A DNA stretch of 64,000 nt from SHVZ01 sp041906305 (lineage in GTDB: Bacteria; Pseudomonadota; Alphaproteobacteria; SHVZ01), in contig JAYRJL010000006.1 of the NCBI GenBank assembly GCA_041906305.1, forward strand, positions 248,001 to 312,000, in the 5' to 3' direction. Positions 40,650-49,670 of this stretch are shown in pieces. Position 1 is the stretch's first letter, and each line of letters opens with the position of its first letter. The notes below the pieces were generated by a model, which saw nothing but the letters and a program-made list of their open reading frames with translations, was not told where the DNA came from and did not search any database. Both the position numbers and the translations under genes were made by a program.

Positions 40650-41717
40650 TCAGACGAAGCGGGCGTGCTCGGCGTCGAGGGACAGGTACTCCAGGATCCG
40701 CTCGTTCTTCGTGCTCGCGACGCAGTGATGGCGGCAGTCGCGTGACGGGTCGATCCGCGCCAATGCGGCCTTCGCCTCGTCCGACTGCCAGAAGTCGCGG
40801 AAGCGGCGCTCCCGGATCGAACCAAGCGCACCGGCCTGGGTATAGGCCTTGTCCTGGCAGGAATAGACGACCTGGTCCGCGCCGATGATGGTCAGGAGAT
40901 AGGCCATCGGGCAGCGATGCTCGGGCCGGTCGAAGCGGTCTCCGAGCGCATGGTAGTGGTCGTTGACACGGAAGCGCTCGTCCTCGAGCTCGCGGATGAG
41001 CGCGACCTGCGCGCGCACGGTCGGCTCGAACTGCCGGTGATACGCGTCGTTCTCCGCGCCCGAGTCGCGAACGATGCAGGGCGACAACTTCACATGTCCG
41101 ACCCCGGCCCGCTTGAGTTTCAGGCACAGGTCCAGCAGGTGCGGCGCGTTCGACGCGTCGATGATCACGCTGGCGCCGAGCGCACAGCGCGACCCTCGAT
41201 AGGCGAAGGCCGACAGGTTGGCGATGACCTTGTCGAACTCGGTCTCGTCGATCGAGCGGCTTTTGGCGTAGCTGGGGCCGTCCCAGCCGTCGATCGAGAT
41301 CCTGAGCCATGTCGCGTGGCGCGCGAAGGCGTCGGCGACCTTGCCCTTGAGCATGGAGCCGTTGCTGAGCGCGCCGATCCGGATGCCGCCCTCGGCGAGG
41401 CGGTCCACGGTCTCGGCGATGTGCGGGTAGATGAGCGGCTCGCCGCCGCCCGAGAAGGTGACCGCCTGGACGCCCATGGCGACCAGGTCCTCGACGATCT
41501 CCAGCATCTTCTCGCGCGGAATCCGGTCGCGCTCCTTCATGCCGCTTCCGAGGCTCACAGCGTCGGACCGGTAGGCGCAGAACCAGCACGAATGGTTGCA
41601 GACATTGGTCGGCTTGATGCGGACATGAACCGGCGGCGGCACCTCGCCGGCCCCTATGCGGTGCAGTCGCTCGGGGTAGAGGAACGGCTTGAGCGCCGAA
41701 TAGACGACTTCCTGCAT
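40650..41717 (-). CDS. Radical SAM protein with C-terminal cysteine-rich (SPASM-like) region
   Basis: A 355-residue radical SAM enzyme. The [4Fe-4S]/SAM motif is CNHSCWFC near residue 40, followed by VTFSGGGEPL. The C-terminal part has several cysteines (CPMAY, YSCQDKAYT, CRHHC) that could hold one or two auxiliary clusters. Such SPASM-like proteins modify peptides or sugars or mature enzymes. No precursor peptide gene is seen nearby. Function not assigned. Confidence 0.85.
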   Translation of the reverse strand: MQEVVYSALKPFLYPERLHRIGAGEVPPPVHVRIKPTNVCNHSCWFCAYRSDAVSLGSGMKERDRIPREKMLEIVEDLVAMGVQAVTFSGGGEPLIYPHIAETVDRLAEGGIRIGALSNGSMLKGKVADAFARHATWLRISIDGWDGPSYAKSRSIDETEFDKVIANLSAFAYRGSRCALGASVIIDASNAPHLLDLCLKLKRAGVGHVKLSPCIVRDSGAENDAYHRQFEPTVRAQVALIRELEDERFRVNDHYHALGDRFDRPEHRCPMAYLLTIIGADQVVYSCQDKAYTQAGALGSIRERRFRDFWQSDEAKAALARIDPSRDCRHHCVASTKNERILEYLSLDAEHARFV

Positions 41718-41788
41718 AGCCGTATTTCTGCACCAGGCCGACCGCCGGATCGTTGATCTGGGTCAATCGCCCCGGTCCGCGGGTGCGG

Positions 41789-44419
41789 TCAGGAATCCAG
41801 GGTTTCCCGGATCCGCGCCGCCAGATCCTGCATGCGGTAAGGCTTCCGCAGCAGGCGCCCCGGAAGCGCCCCGCCATCGGCGGCCGACGCGCCGGCGAAG
41901 CCCGAGGTAAACAGCATCTTCATTCCCGGCCACCTGGCCTTCACCTCGGCCGCGAGCTGGCGGCCGTCCATGCCGCCCGGCATCACCACGTCGGTGAACA
42001 ACAGGTCGGCGCGGATGCCCTTGGTCAGCTCCTCCAGCGCCTCCCTTCCGTCCGCGGCCACGACGGGCCGGTAGCCGAGACTATCGAGCTGGGCGACGAC
42101 GGCATCGCGCAGCTCCGGATTGTCCTCGACCACGAGGATCGTCTCGCCGCGGCCGGGCGAGAAGGCGAGATCCATCGCCGCGGACAATCCTGCCGCCTCG
42201 TCGTCGCCGGCTGCCGGGAGATAGAGGTGCACCGAGGTCCCGTGGCCGACCTCGCTGTAGATCCGCGCTGTGCCGCCCGACTGCTTGGCGAAGCCCAGCA
42301 CCTGCGGCAGCCCGAGGCCGCTGCCCTTGCGGTCGCGCTTGGTGGTGAAGAAGGGCTCGAAGACATGCGCGATCACCTCGGGCGTCATGCCGGTGCCGGT
42401 ATCCGTGACCGACAGGCAGACATAGCGTTCCTGTGCCAGCTCCGAGGCCTTCTGCCGCATCTTCGCGTCGACGGCGACGTTGGCCGCGGTGATGGTGAGA
42501 CGACCGCCCGAAGGCATTGCGTCGCGCGCGTTGACTGCGAGATGCAGGATGGCGGAGGCGAGCTGCGCCTGGTCGGCGACGATCGGCCAGAGATCTGGCG
42601 GCGTGTCGACCTTGAGCGTGATGTTGTCGCCGAGGGTGCGGCCCAGCATCTTCGCCATGTCGGCGACGACGGTCGCGACCGACAGCTTGCTGGGCTCCAG
42701 GTCCTGGCGCTGGGAAAAGGCGAGCAGCGCGTTGTTCAGTTCCGCACCCTTGAGGGCGGCATTCAAAGGCGTCGTCACGAACTTCTGCAGATCGGCCCGG
42801 TCCGCGATCTTGTCCTGGAGCAGATCGAGGTTGCCGACGATCACGCCCAGCAGGTTGTTGAGGTCGTGGGCGAGGCCGCCCGTCAGCTGGCCGAGCGCTT
42901 CCATCTTCACCGACTGGCTGAGAGCGCGCTCGGCCTGCCGGAGGTCGGTGGTGTCGACCATCATCGCGACCAGGCCGGAGACCCGCCCGTCCGTGGCGCG
43001 GATGGGGGCCGCCGACGCCAGGATCTCGAGACTCCTGCCGTCCTTGGTTCTTGCCGTGACCGGGAAGTTCCGCAGCGTCTCCCCTGCGAGCACGCGGGTC
43101 ATGAGGTTCCTGGACTCATCCTCCCGCTCGGCCGGGACGTTGGGCGGGAACCGGCCCAGCGCTTCACCGGCGGAGTACCCGAAGATCGCGGTCGCGGAGT
43201 CGTTCCATGACATCACATGGCCTTCGGTATCGATGCCGATCATCGCGACCGGCGACGCCTCGATCGCCGCGAGCAGCCACGCGTTGGAACGGGCGAGGTC
43301 GGCCGAAGCCTCGCGCAACTGGCGGTCCTTGATGCCGATGCCCGAGACCAGGCTTTCGACGACGTGTCTCTGGGTCGCGGCATATCCCGCCACGGCGAGC
43401 GTCAGGAGCGTGCCGACGACGAGGATGAGCGTTGCCTCCGCCGACCTGAGGAGGTCGAGCTGCGCCGGCGAGTAGTGGAACAGCAGGTACCATTGCTGCC
43501 CTCCGAGCTGCATGACCCGCTCGATCACCTCGCCGGACAGCGACCTCACGTCCAGGGGTGCGCGCGCCTCGACGAACCTGTCGAGCGACGATGGAGAGAC
43601 GGCCATCGGCATCACCGGGCTCTCCCGCGTGAAGGGCCGCTCGGAGACGAAGATGTCGGCCGCGCTGTCCGGTACGACGTTGGCGGTATTGAGGAGATCG
43701 AGCACCGAGAAGACGCCGGACACGATTCCGACGAGGGCAGCCCGCCGCTCCTCGATCATCCCGGGCACCCTGCCGCCCGCATAGACCGGGGCGTAGACGC
43801 TGACGACCGGTCCGACGTCGTCGCTTCCCTCCGACGGCCGGGCGATCGTCATCCCCGTGTCGCCGCTGTCGCGCGCGACCACGAGGGCACCCAGACGCTC
43901 CGGATCGGAAAAGGGATCGACGCCGAGGAACGGCTGACCGCCCTTGCTCAGGACCGCATAGAGGACCGGGAAGTAGTGCGGCCGCGCGGCACGGGGCGCC
44001 AGCGTCAGGTTCGGGCCGACATCCATGATCTTGAAGTCCGCCGGGCCGCTACCTGCCCTCACCTTCGCCTCGAAGGCCTCCCTTTCCTCCTCGGCGACTT
44101 TGGGAAGCCACATCACCCGCTGCGGATGGACCTCGTGATACGAGTGCAGGCTCTGGACGAAGTCCCGGAAGAGATCCCCCGTCATTCCCGGATTGCTCGC
44201 GACGAAAGCCGCCGTGCTTTCGATCATGGCCAGGCTGGGGCGGATCCCGGTCTTCGTCGCCACCGCCCGCCAGTCGGCACGGACGTTGACCACGCGGCTG
44301 ACCCGTTCGCCCTCCTGGGCGCGCTCGCGCTCGTAGTAGATGACGGTCAGCGCCGCGCCGAAGAAGAGCGCGATCCAGACCGGCACCCACCGCCGCGCCC
44401 TGCTGGCCCCCACGGGCAT
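41789..44419 (-). CDS. Hybrid sensor histidine kinase with CHASE-type and PAS domains
   Basis: An 876-residue membrane sensor. A helix at residues 10-27 and another near 350 frame a periplasmic CHASE-like domain. Then come a PAS domain (about 390-500), HisKA with the phospho-histidine in GGLAHDLNNLLG, HATPase_c, and a C-terminal receiver domain with VVEDNPEL and the phospho-acceptor in FTDVVMPGG. The arrangement resembles Cell-cycle/CckA-like sensors only in broad outline. The ATG at 44419 has AAGGGG upstream; a GTG two codons earlier overlaps the upstream stop. Likely works with the adjacent single-domain response regulator. Confidence 0.88.
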   Translation of the reverse strand: MPVGASRARRWVPVWIALFFGAALTVIYYERERAQEGERVSRVVNVRADWRAVATKTGIRPSLAMIESTAAFVASNPGMTGDLFRDFVQSLHSYHEVHPQRVMWLPKVAEEEREAFEAKVRAGSGPADFKIMDVGPNLTLAPRAARPHYFPVLYAVLSKGGQPFLGVDPFSDPERLGALVVARDSGDTGMTIARPSEGSDDVGPVVSVYAPVYAGGRVPGMIEERRAALVGIVSGVFSVLDLLNTANVVPDSAADIFVSERPFTRESPVMPMAVSPSSLDRFVEARAPLDVRSLSGEVIERVMQLGGQQWYLLFHYSPAQLDLLRSAEATLILVVGTLLTLAVAGYAATQRHVVESLVSGIGIKDRQLREASADLARSNAWLLAAIEASPVAMIGIDTEGHVMSWNDSATAIFGYSAGEALGRFPPNVPAEREDESRNLMTRVLAGETLRNFPVTARTKDGRSLEILASAAPIRATDGRVSGLVAMMVDTTDLRQAERALSQSVKMEALGQLTGGLAHDLNNLLGVIVGNLDLLQDKIADRADLQKFVTTPLNAALKGAELNNALLAFSQRQDLEPSKLSVATVVADMAKMLGRTLGDNITLKVDTPPDLWPIVADQAQLASAILHLAVNARDAMPSGGRLTITAANVAVDAKMRQKASELAQERYVCLSVTDTGTGMTPEVIAHVFEPFFTTKRDRKGSGLGLPQVLGFAKQSGGTARIYSEVGHGTSVHLYLPAAGDDEAAGLSAAMDLAFSPGRGETILVVEDNPELRDAVVAQLDSLGYRPVVAADGREALEELTKGIRADLLFTDVVMPGGMDGRQLAAEVKARWPGMKMLFTSGFAGASAADGGALPGRLLRKPYRMQDLAARIRETLDS

Positions 44420-44421
44420 CT

Positions 44422-44790
44422 TCACCCCTTGAGGAGCTCGTCGACGACCCTCAGCACGTCTTCCTTGCGGAAGGGTTTGGAAAGCACGCGGTCGGCACCG
44501 AACTTCTGCGCGACCTGGAGGACGCCGAGATTGCGCACGCGCCCGCCGCCGGAGACCGCGACGATCTTCACCTCCGGCGCGACCGCACGAAGCTTGGCGA
44601 TCAGCTCGTTGCCGTCCATGTCGGGCATGATGATGTCGGTCATCACCAGGTCGGCGGGCTGTGACGCGAAACTCTCGAGCCCGGCACGGCCGCTCTCCGC
44701 CTCGACAACCTGATGTCCGGCGAGCTCGACGATGTTCTTCAACAGCTCGCGCATGTCGGCGGTGTCGTCGACGATCAGGATCCTCGCCAT
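44422..44790 (-). CDS. Single-domain response regulator (CheY-like)
   Basis: A 122-residue receiver domain. The acidic pair Asp8/Asp9, phospho-acceptor Asp52 in MTDIIMP, the switch residue Ser in AVSGGG and Lys in LSKPF are all present. There is no output domain, so it acts by protein contact or as a phosphate relay. It lies next to the hybrid kinase, whose possible GTG start overlaps its stop, so the two probably form one signalling pathway. Confidence 0.93.
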   Translation of the reverse strand: MARILIVDDTADMRELLKNIVELAGHQVVEAESGRAGLESFASQPADLVMTDIIMPDMDGNELIAKLRAVAPEVKIVAVSGGGRVRNLGVLQVAQKFGADRVLSKPFRKEDVLRVVDELLKG

Positions 44791-44811
44791 CTGTCCTTCC
44801 TCGAAGGCGCG

Positions 44812-45990
44812 TCAGACGCCCTTGTAGACGTCCGCGATCTCGAACTTGAAGAAGCCGACCGGCGCATCGCCGAGGGAGCGGATCGCCTCGCCGCCGACAT
44901 AGACGAAGCCGGCGCCGATCGCGCCGGTCGTCAGGCTGGCCGAGCGGACGCCGTAGATGCCCGGCTGCAGCTGATAGGTGGTGGCGCCTTCGGCATACTT
45001 GTCCATCAGCTCGAACAGGCGCTTCTCGTTGGCGCCCTCGGCGATACACGAGACGATGGGAATTTCCGCCTTGGCGACGACGCGGAACTGGTCGAAGCCC
45101 ATCGCCGTCAGCACCGTGGTCATCCGGCAGAATCGTTTCAGGTAGCGCGTGAGGTCCTGCAGGCGCTCCGCCATCACGCCGACCGGCAGATGCGTGATCT
45201 CGAACACCAGGAACTTCCTGAGCCGCTCCGGCATGCCGCTCGCGATCTCGAGATAGCGACGCCTGGCGCCGGCGCTGGCCAGCGTCTCGTAGTGCACCGG
45301 CACAATCAGCAGGCATACCGCGCCCTGCGGCAGCTTCGACCACTCCGCCATCACATGCGCCAGCAGCGTGGCGTCATTGTTGGCGTCGGCGGCGACCTGC
45401 TCCGCCTCCGCGGTCAGGGTCTCGCCGACGGTCCGCATCCGGTCGTCGTAGAACTGGCCTTCGCAGCGGAAGGCGGAAACCACGCCTTGCCGCACGTTCC
45501 ACACCGGCTCGAACACGAATGTCGGATCGCGGCTCGGCGGCGGCTTGGTCTCGACCGGCGACGGCGCAGCCGCATCGGATTCGTTGCGGTCGACGTAGAA
45601 GCGGCCGCGCTCGTCCAGATGACCGCCGTTGATGGGCAGCGTGAAGCTGACGTAGTCGCTGCGAAGGCCTCGGACATGATGGAGGACGGCCGCGCGGATC
45701 TTGTCGCAGATGTCCTCGACCACGCTTTCTGAGCCGAGCCAGAACACGAGCAGATAGAAGTTGTCCGACTGCGGCCAGAACCAGCCCTTGCCGGAGAGAA
45801 GCTGCTTCAGCTCCTTCTGCAACAGCGTATGGACCTGCTGGGAGCGACGGCTCCACTCCTCGTCCATGCCGTTGCGGATATGACTGAGGTCGAGCGCACG
45901 GATCGTCACCACCGCCGGGCCGGGCGGGGTCGTCACGGCGATGCCCTGCGACAAAGGGGAGCGGGTGGTAGGAAGACTCGGGTCTGCCAT
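44812..45990 (-). CDS. Uncharacterised protein, possibly with a degenerate EAL-like domain
   Basis: A 392-residue soluble protein, first of the trio with the response regulator and hybrid kinase. The start at 45990 (MADPSLP) is preferred over an upstream ATG inside the T-rich leader. Residues about 165-380 include LVFEITHLPVGV and FDQFRVVAKAEI, which recall strands of EAL phosphodiesterase domains, but I see no EAL or DDFGTG catalytic motif. If related, it would be an inactive, binding-only version. Its role may be to bind the partner kinase or a nucleotide. Low certainty. Confidence 0.6.
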   Translation of the reverse strand: MADPSLPTTRSPLSQGIAVTTPPGPAVVTIRALDLSHIRNGMDEEWSRRSQQVHTLLQKELKQLLSGKGWFWPQSDNFYLLVFWLGSESVVEDICDKIRAAVLHHVRGLRSDYVSFTLPINGGHLDERGRFYVDRNESDAAAPSPVETKPPPSRDPTFVFEPVWNVRQGVVSAFRCEGQFYDDRMRTVGETLTAEAEQVAADANNDATLLAHVMAEWSKLPQGAVCLLIVPVHYETLASAGARRRYLEIASGMPERLRKFLVFEITHLPVGVMAERLQDLTRYLKRFCRMTTVLTAMGFDQFRVVAKAEIPIVSCIAEGANEKRLFELMDKYAEGATTYQLQPGIYGVRSASLTTGAIGAGFVYVGGEAIRSLGDAPVGFFKFEIADVYKGV

Positions 45991-46324
45991 GGCTCTTCTG
46001 CCGACATCAACCGAATTTGGTTTAATTTTAAGTAGAAGTCGACCACCGAACGGCTTGCCTGTCAACGGATCAAATCCGTTTAGTTAACGGCTATCAATTG
46101 AAAACATTGATGGTTTCTGCATCATTGTCGCCCGCAGGTCACAACACCTTTGGGTTGATGCACAAGTCCGCTCGTCGGGTGGCCGGTGGCCAGGGGGATG
46201 CGTTAAAACCATTTTATACCCGGCGCTGATAGCCGCTAAACGTATCCGAAGTAGCAAGACCAACGCGGCATTCGCCTGCCAAGTTCCTTGCCTTGCCGGA
46301 GGCGCGCTCGCTAACTCTCACGCC
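45991..46324. other. 334-base non-coding divergent region
   Basis: No convincing gene is seen. The stretch near 46021-46140 is clearly AT-richer than its surroundings and probably holds promoters for both flanking genes. A TTGACA hexamer on the minus strand (46060-46065) points to the EAL-like gene but lacks a well-spaced -10. A 12-base sequence at 46085-46096 recurs as an imperfect inverted copy at 46227-46239. A small RNA cannot be excluded. Confidence 0.5.
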
Positions 46325-47620
46325 ATGACAACCGACTACATCGATAGCTACTACGCCCGCACGCGCGCCGACGATGTGCGGCGGCTCACACTGGATGGGA
46401 CCGTCGACGCCGAGACCTGCGTGATCGGCGGCGGCCTCGCCGGCCTTGCGACCGCGCTGGGCCTTGCCGAGCGCAACCGCAGCGTCGTGCTGATCGAGGC
46501 CCGGCGCGTCGGCTGGGGCGCCTCGGGACGGAACGGCGGCTTCGTTTCGCCGGGGTATTCGCTGGGTCTCGACAAGATCGAGCGAAAGCTCGGACGCGAG
46601 ACGGCGGAAACCCTCTATCGCCTGAGCCTCGACGCCCATGCCCGTGTTCGCGACCGCGCCGACGAGGCGGGCGTCCGGCGCGAGGCGGGACTGCTCAAGT
46701 GCAATCTCGCGGAGCACGGCGAAGGCCTGGCGCCCTACGTCGAGCGCATGAACCGGACCTACGGCATGAAGCTCGAGCACTGGCCAGCGGCGCGGATGGC
46801 CGACGCGCTCGCGACCGACCGCTATGCCGACGGTGCCTACAATCCCGAGGCCTTCCGCGTGCAGCCGCTCGACATGTCGCGCGGCTTCGCGCGCCTCGCC
46901 GAGGACAAGGGCGTGCGCATCTTCGAAGGCACGCCGGCAACCGGCCTCGTGCGCGAGATGGGCGACCGCGTCGTGACCACGCCGGCCGGGCGGGTGCGCT
47001 GCCGCCACGTGGTGCTGGCCTGCGGCGGCTATATCGGCGGGCTCAACCTGCGCGTCTCGGCGGCGACGATCCCCGTCGCGACGTATGTCGCGGTCACCGA
47101 GCCGCTCGGCGAGCGCCTCAGGCAGACGATCCGGGTCTCGACCGGCGTCTCCGATGTGCGCCTCGCCAACGACTACTACCGGCCGCTGCCGGACGGCCGC
47201 ATCCTCTGGGGCGGACGCATCTCGGTCTTCCACCCGGATCCCGAGCGGCTGAAGGAGATCATCCGCGCCGACATGCTGAAGGTCTATCCGCAGCTCGCCG
47301 ATGTCCGCATGGAGGTCGCCTGGGGCGGCTGGATGGGCTATGCGCGCCACAAGATGCCCTGCCTCGGTCAGCTCGACGACGGGCTCTGGCACAATACATG
47401 TTTCGGCGGACACGGCCTCGTCGCGACCACGGTCGGCGGCGAGATGACGGCGAGCGCGATCGCCGAAGGCGACGACCGCTGGCGGATGATCGAGCCCTTC
47501 GGCCTCGCCTTCGCCGGCGGCCCGATCGGCAAGATCCCGGCGCAGGCCGTCTACTGGACGCTCGCCGCCGGCGACTGGATGCGGCGCCGGCGCTACCTGG
47601 CCGAACGCGCCGCTGCCTGA
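46325..47620 (+). CDS. FAD-dependent amine oxidase-like oxidoreductase (DadA/PuuB family)
   Basis: A 431-residue flavoprotein of the DAO family. FAD-binding GGGLAGLATALGLAE (residues about 35-50) and the second part GWGASGRNGGFV, typical of gamma-glutamylputrescine oxidase-like and DadA-like enzymes, identify the group. The C-terminal FGGHGLVATTVGGE closes the FAD site. It would oxidise a secondary or primary amine or amino acid to an imine with hydrogen peroxide release or electron transfer. The substrate is unknown. The gene's 3' end overlaps the convergent pspF by 28 bases. Confidence 0.88.
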   Translation: MTTDYIDSYYARTRADDVRRLTLDGTVDAETCVIGGGLAGLATALGLAERNRSVVLIEARRVGWGASGRNGGFVSPGYSLGLDKIERKLGRETAETLYRLSLDAHARVRDRADEAGVRREAGLLKCNLAEHGEGLAPYVERMNRTYGMKLEHWPAARMADALATDRYADGAYNPEAFRVQPLDMSRGFARLAEDKGVRIFEGTPATGLVREMGDRVVTTPAGRVRCRHVVLACGGYIGGLNLRVSAATIPVATYVAVTEPLGERLRQTIRVSTGVSDVRLANDYYRPLPDGRILWGGRISVFHPDPERLKEIIRADMLKVYPQLADVRMEVAWGGWMGYARHKMPCLGQLDDGLWHNTCFGGHGLVATTVGGEMTASAIAEGDDRWRMIEPFGLAFAGGPIGKIPAQAVYWTLAAGDWMRRRRYLAERAAA

Positions 47621-48612
47621 CCCAGGCCGTGCTTCGAAAGAAGCCGGCGAAACCTGTGATACCCGAGGCCGAGCGCGCGCGCCGCGGCGGCGCCGTTGCC
47701 GTCGGCCGCCGACAGCGCTTCCGAGATCAAGCGCCGTTCGTAGCCGGACACCTTGTCCTTCAGGTGCGGCGACGGCCGCTCGATCGCCGGCGACGGGACG
47801 ACTGACCCACGCACCAGGCGGTGCGGGCTCTCGAACGGATCGAGCGCGACCTCCGCTACCGGCTCGTCCGCATTGGCGCGCGCGACCGCGCGCTCCACCG
47901 TGTTCTTGAGCTCGCGCACGTTGCCCGGCCAGGCATGCGCGAGCAGCGCCGCTTCGGCTTCCGGCGTGAAGCCGGCGAAGAGGTCGCGGCCGAGCTCGCG
48001 CGCCATCGCGACGGCGAAGTGCTGCGCCAGCACCGGGATGTCCTCGCGCCGCGCGCGCAGCGGCGGCAGCGTGATGACTTCGAATGCGAGGCGGTCGAGG
48101 AGGTCGGCGCGAAAGCGGCCGGCATCGACTTCGGCCGGAAGATCGACGTTGGTGGCCCCGACCACGCGCACATCGACACGGAGCGTGCGCCCGCCGCCGA
48201 CACGCTCGAGCTCGCCGTATTCGACGACGCGCAGGATCTTCTCCTGCACGCGGCTGGACGCGGTCGCGATCTCGTCCAGCAACAGCGTGCCGCCGTCGGC
48301 GCGCTCGAAGCGGCCGATGCGGCGGTCGCGGGCGCCGGTGAAGGCGCCGGCCTCGTGGCCGAACAGCTCCGAGTCGAGCAGATCCTCCGACAGCGCCGCG
48401 CAGTTGACCGCGACGAATGGCCGGTCCCAGCGCCGCGACAGGTAGTGAAGCCGCGCCGCGATCAGCTCCTTGCCGGTGCCGCGCTCGCCGACGACCAGGC
48501 ATGGCCGGTCGAGCCTGGCCAGGCGCGACACCCGCTCCAGCACGTCCATGAAGGCCGGGCTCTCGCCGAGCGGCGTGGGTAGATCGCGAATTTCGCCACT
48601 TTGTTGAGTCAT
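47593..48612 (-). CDS. pspF: Phage shock protein operon activator PspF (sigma-54 enhancer-binding)
   Basis: A 339-residue AAA+ activator. Walker A is GERGTGKE, the sigma-54 contact loop is GAFTGA and Walker B is GTLLLDE. The C-terminal Fis-type helix-turn-helix (GNGAAAARALGLGYHRFRRLL) binds upstream enhancers. As in E. coli PspF there is no regulatory N-terminal domain; activity is instead blocked by PspA. It is divergent from pspA across 139 bases with a sigma-54 promoter, the classical psp layout. Confidence 0.94.
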   Translation of the reverse strand: MTQQSGEIRDLPTPLGESPAFMDVLERVSRLARLDRPCLVVGERGTGKELIAARLHYLSRRWDRPFVAVNCAALSEDLLDSELFGHEAGAFTGARDRRIGRFERADGGTLLLDEIATASSRVQEKILRVVEYGELERVGGGRTLRVDVRVVGATNVDLPAEVDAGRFRADLLDRLAFEVITLPPLRARREDIPVLAQHFAVAMARELGRDLFAGFTPEAEAALLAHAWPGNVRELKNTVERAVARANADEPVAEVALDPFESPHRLVRGSVVPSPAIERPSPHLKDKVSGYERRLISEALSAADGNGAAAARALGLGYHRFRRLLSKHGLGQAAARSAR

Positions 48613-48639
48613 ATCGCGACATATATAGCGATTCTTGGC

Positions 48640-48675
48640 ATTCCCATCCAGCGGGAATGGCGGATTTCCGCCATT
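48640..48675. promoter_or_regulatory. Dyad sites probably bound by PspF
   Basis: Two overlapping inverted repeats lie between pspF and pspA: ATTCCC-7-GGGAAT (48640-48658) and an 8-bp dyad with a four-base loop (48656-48663 with 48668-48675). They end seven bases before the -24 element, closer than the E. coli enhancers. That position could allow both pspA activation and pspF autorepression. Confidence 0.5.
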
Positions 48676-48682
48676 TCCGCCT

Positions 48683-48697
48683 TGGCACACCCGTTGC
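48683..48697 (+). promoter_or_regulatory. Sigma-54 (-24/-12) promoter of pspABC
   Basis: TGGCAC, five bases, then TTGC: an exact fit to the -24 (GG at 48684-48685) and -12 (GC at 48696-48697) elements of sigma-54 promoters. It lies about 55 bases upstream of the pspA start and requires an AAA+ activator, supplied by the divergent pspF. Confidence 0.85.
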
Positions 48698-48751
48698 GAT
48701 CAAGGGCGTGCGGCCGCACCGGTCGCCAGACTTTCGGAGCAGATGAGTCCC

Positions 48752-49417
48752 ATGAGTATCTTTTCGCGCCTGACCGACATCATGAACGCCAACCTGACGG
48801 CGCTCCTCGACCGGGCCGAAGACCCCGAGAAGATGGCCCGCCTGATGATCCAGGAGATGGAGGACACGCTGGTCGAGGTGCGCTCGGCCGCGGTCAAGGC
48901 GATCGCCGACCGGAAGGAGCTGGAGCGCCGTCTGACCGAGGCCAGGTTCGGCCTTGAGGACTGGGAGCAGAAGGCTGAGCTCGCGGTTGCGAAGGGCAAG
49001 GAAGACCTCGCCCGCGGCGCCCTGCTGGAGAAGCGCCGGTCGGCCGACGTGGTCCGCGGCCTCGAGGCCGAGATGGTTCAGGTCGACGAGGTCCTCGGCC
49101 GCTACGAGGACGACATCCGCCGGCTCCAGTCGAAGCTCGACGAGGCGAAGGCCAAGCGGAAGACGCTGGAGATGCGCGCCACCGCCGCCGGCCACTCGAT
49201 CAAGGCGCGCAAGGTGCTGCACGACGCCCGCGTCGACGAGGCGCTGGCCCGCTACGACCGCATGCACCGCCGCATCGACGAGCTGGAAGGCGAGGCCGAC
49301 GTGCTCGACAAGGGCCGCACGCCGACCCTCAAGCAGCAGTTTGTCGACCTCGAAGCCGAGGGCTCGGTCGAGGCGGAGCTCGAAGCGCTCCGCGCGAAGG
49401 TGAAATCCGGCTCCTGA
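48752..49417 (+). CDS. pspA: Phage shock protein A (ESCRT-III-like membrane protector)
   Basis: A 221-residue coiled-coil protein. MSIFSRLTDIMNANLTALLDRAEDPEK and IQEMEDTLVEVRS match E. coli PspA closely. The amphipathic N-terminal helix binds damaged membrane; helices then assemble into rings or rods. In resting cells PspA inhibits PspF. An ATG three codons earlier (48743) is closer to the GGAG, but the family starts as chosen here. First gene of the sigma-54 pspABC operon. Confidence 0.95.
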   Translation: MSIFSRLTDIMNANLTALLDRAEDPEKMARLMIQEMEDTLVEVRSAAVKAIADRKELERRLTEARFGLEDWEQKAELAVAKGKEDLARGALLEKRRSADVVRGLEAEMVQVDEVLGRYEDDIRRLQSKLDEAKAKRKTLEMRATAAGHSIKARKVLHDARVDEALARYDRMHRRIDELEGEADVLDKGRTPTLKQQFVDLEAEGSVEAELEALRAKVKSGS

Positions 49418-49436
49418 TGAGATAGGACATGTCCCC

Positions 49437-49670
49437 GTGTTCACGTCCATGCTCTTCGTCGTGCCGGCGATCGTCATTGTCGGCTTCGTCCTGCCGCTCT
49501 GGCTGGTGCTCCACTACGTGACTTTGTGGCGCCAGCAGAAGCGCGCGGGCGGGATCGACCCGAACGCGCTCGGCGAACTGGAAACCATCTCACGGCGCCT
49601 GGAGGACCGCATCGCCACGCTCGAACGCGTGCTCGATGCCGAGGACCCGGCGTGGAGGGAAAAGGCATGA
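49437..49670 (+). CDS. pspB: Phage shock protein B
   Basis: A 77-residue inner-membrane protein. One N-terminal helix (residues 6-27) is followed by a short leucine-zipper-like coil (ISRRLEDRIATLERVLDAE). PspB and PspC sense membrane stress and release PspA from PspF. A GTG start at 49437 has AGGA nine to ten bases upstream; an ATG four codons later is possible. The stop overlaps the pspC ATG. Confidence 0.88.
   Translation: MFTSMLFVVPAIVIVGFVLPLWLVLHYVTLWRQQKRAGGIDPNALGELETISRRLEDRIATLERVLDAEDPAWREKA

Noticed and set aside
46214..49477. A 1087-residue minus-strand open frame spanning the flavoprotein and psp genes
   Set aside because: It is antisense to the flavoprotein and pspA and out of frame with pspF; no domain is visible.
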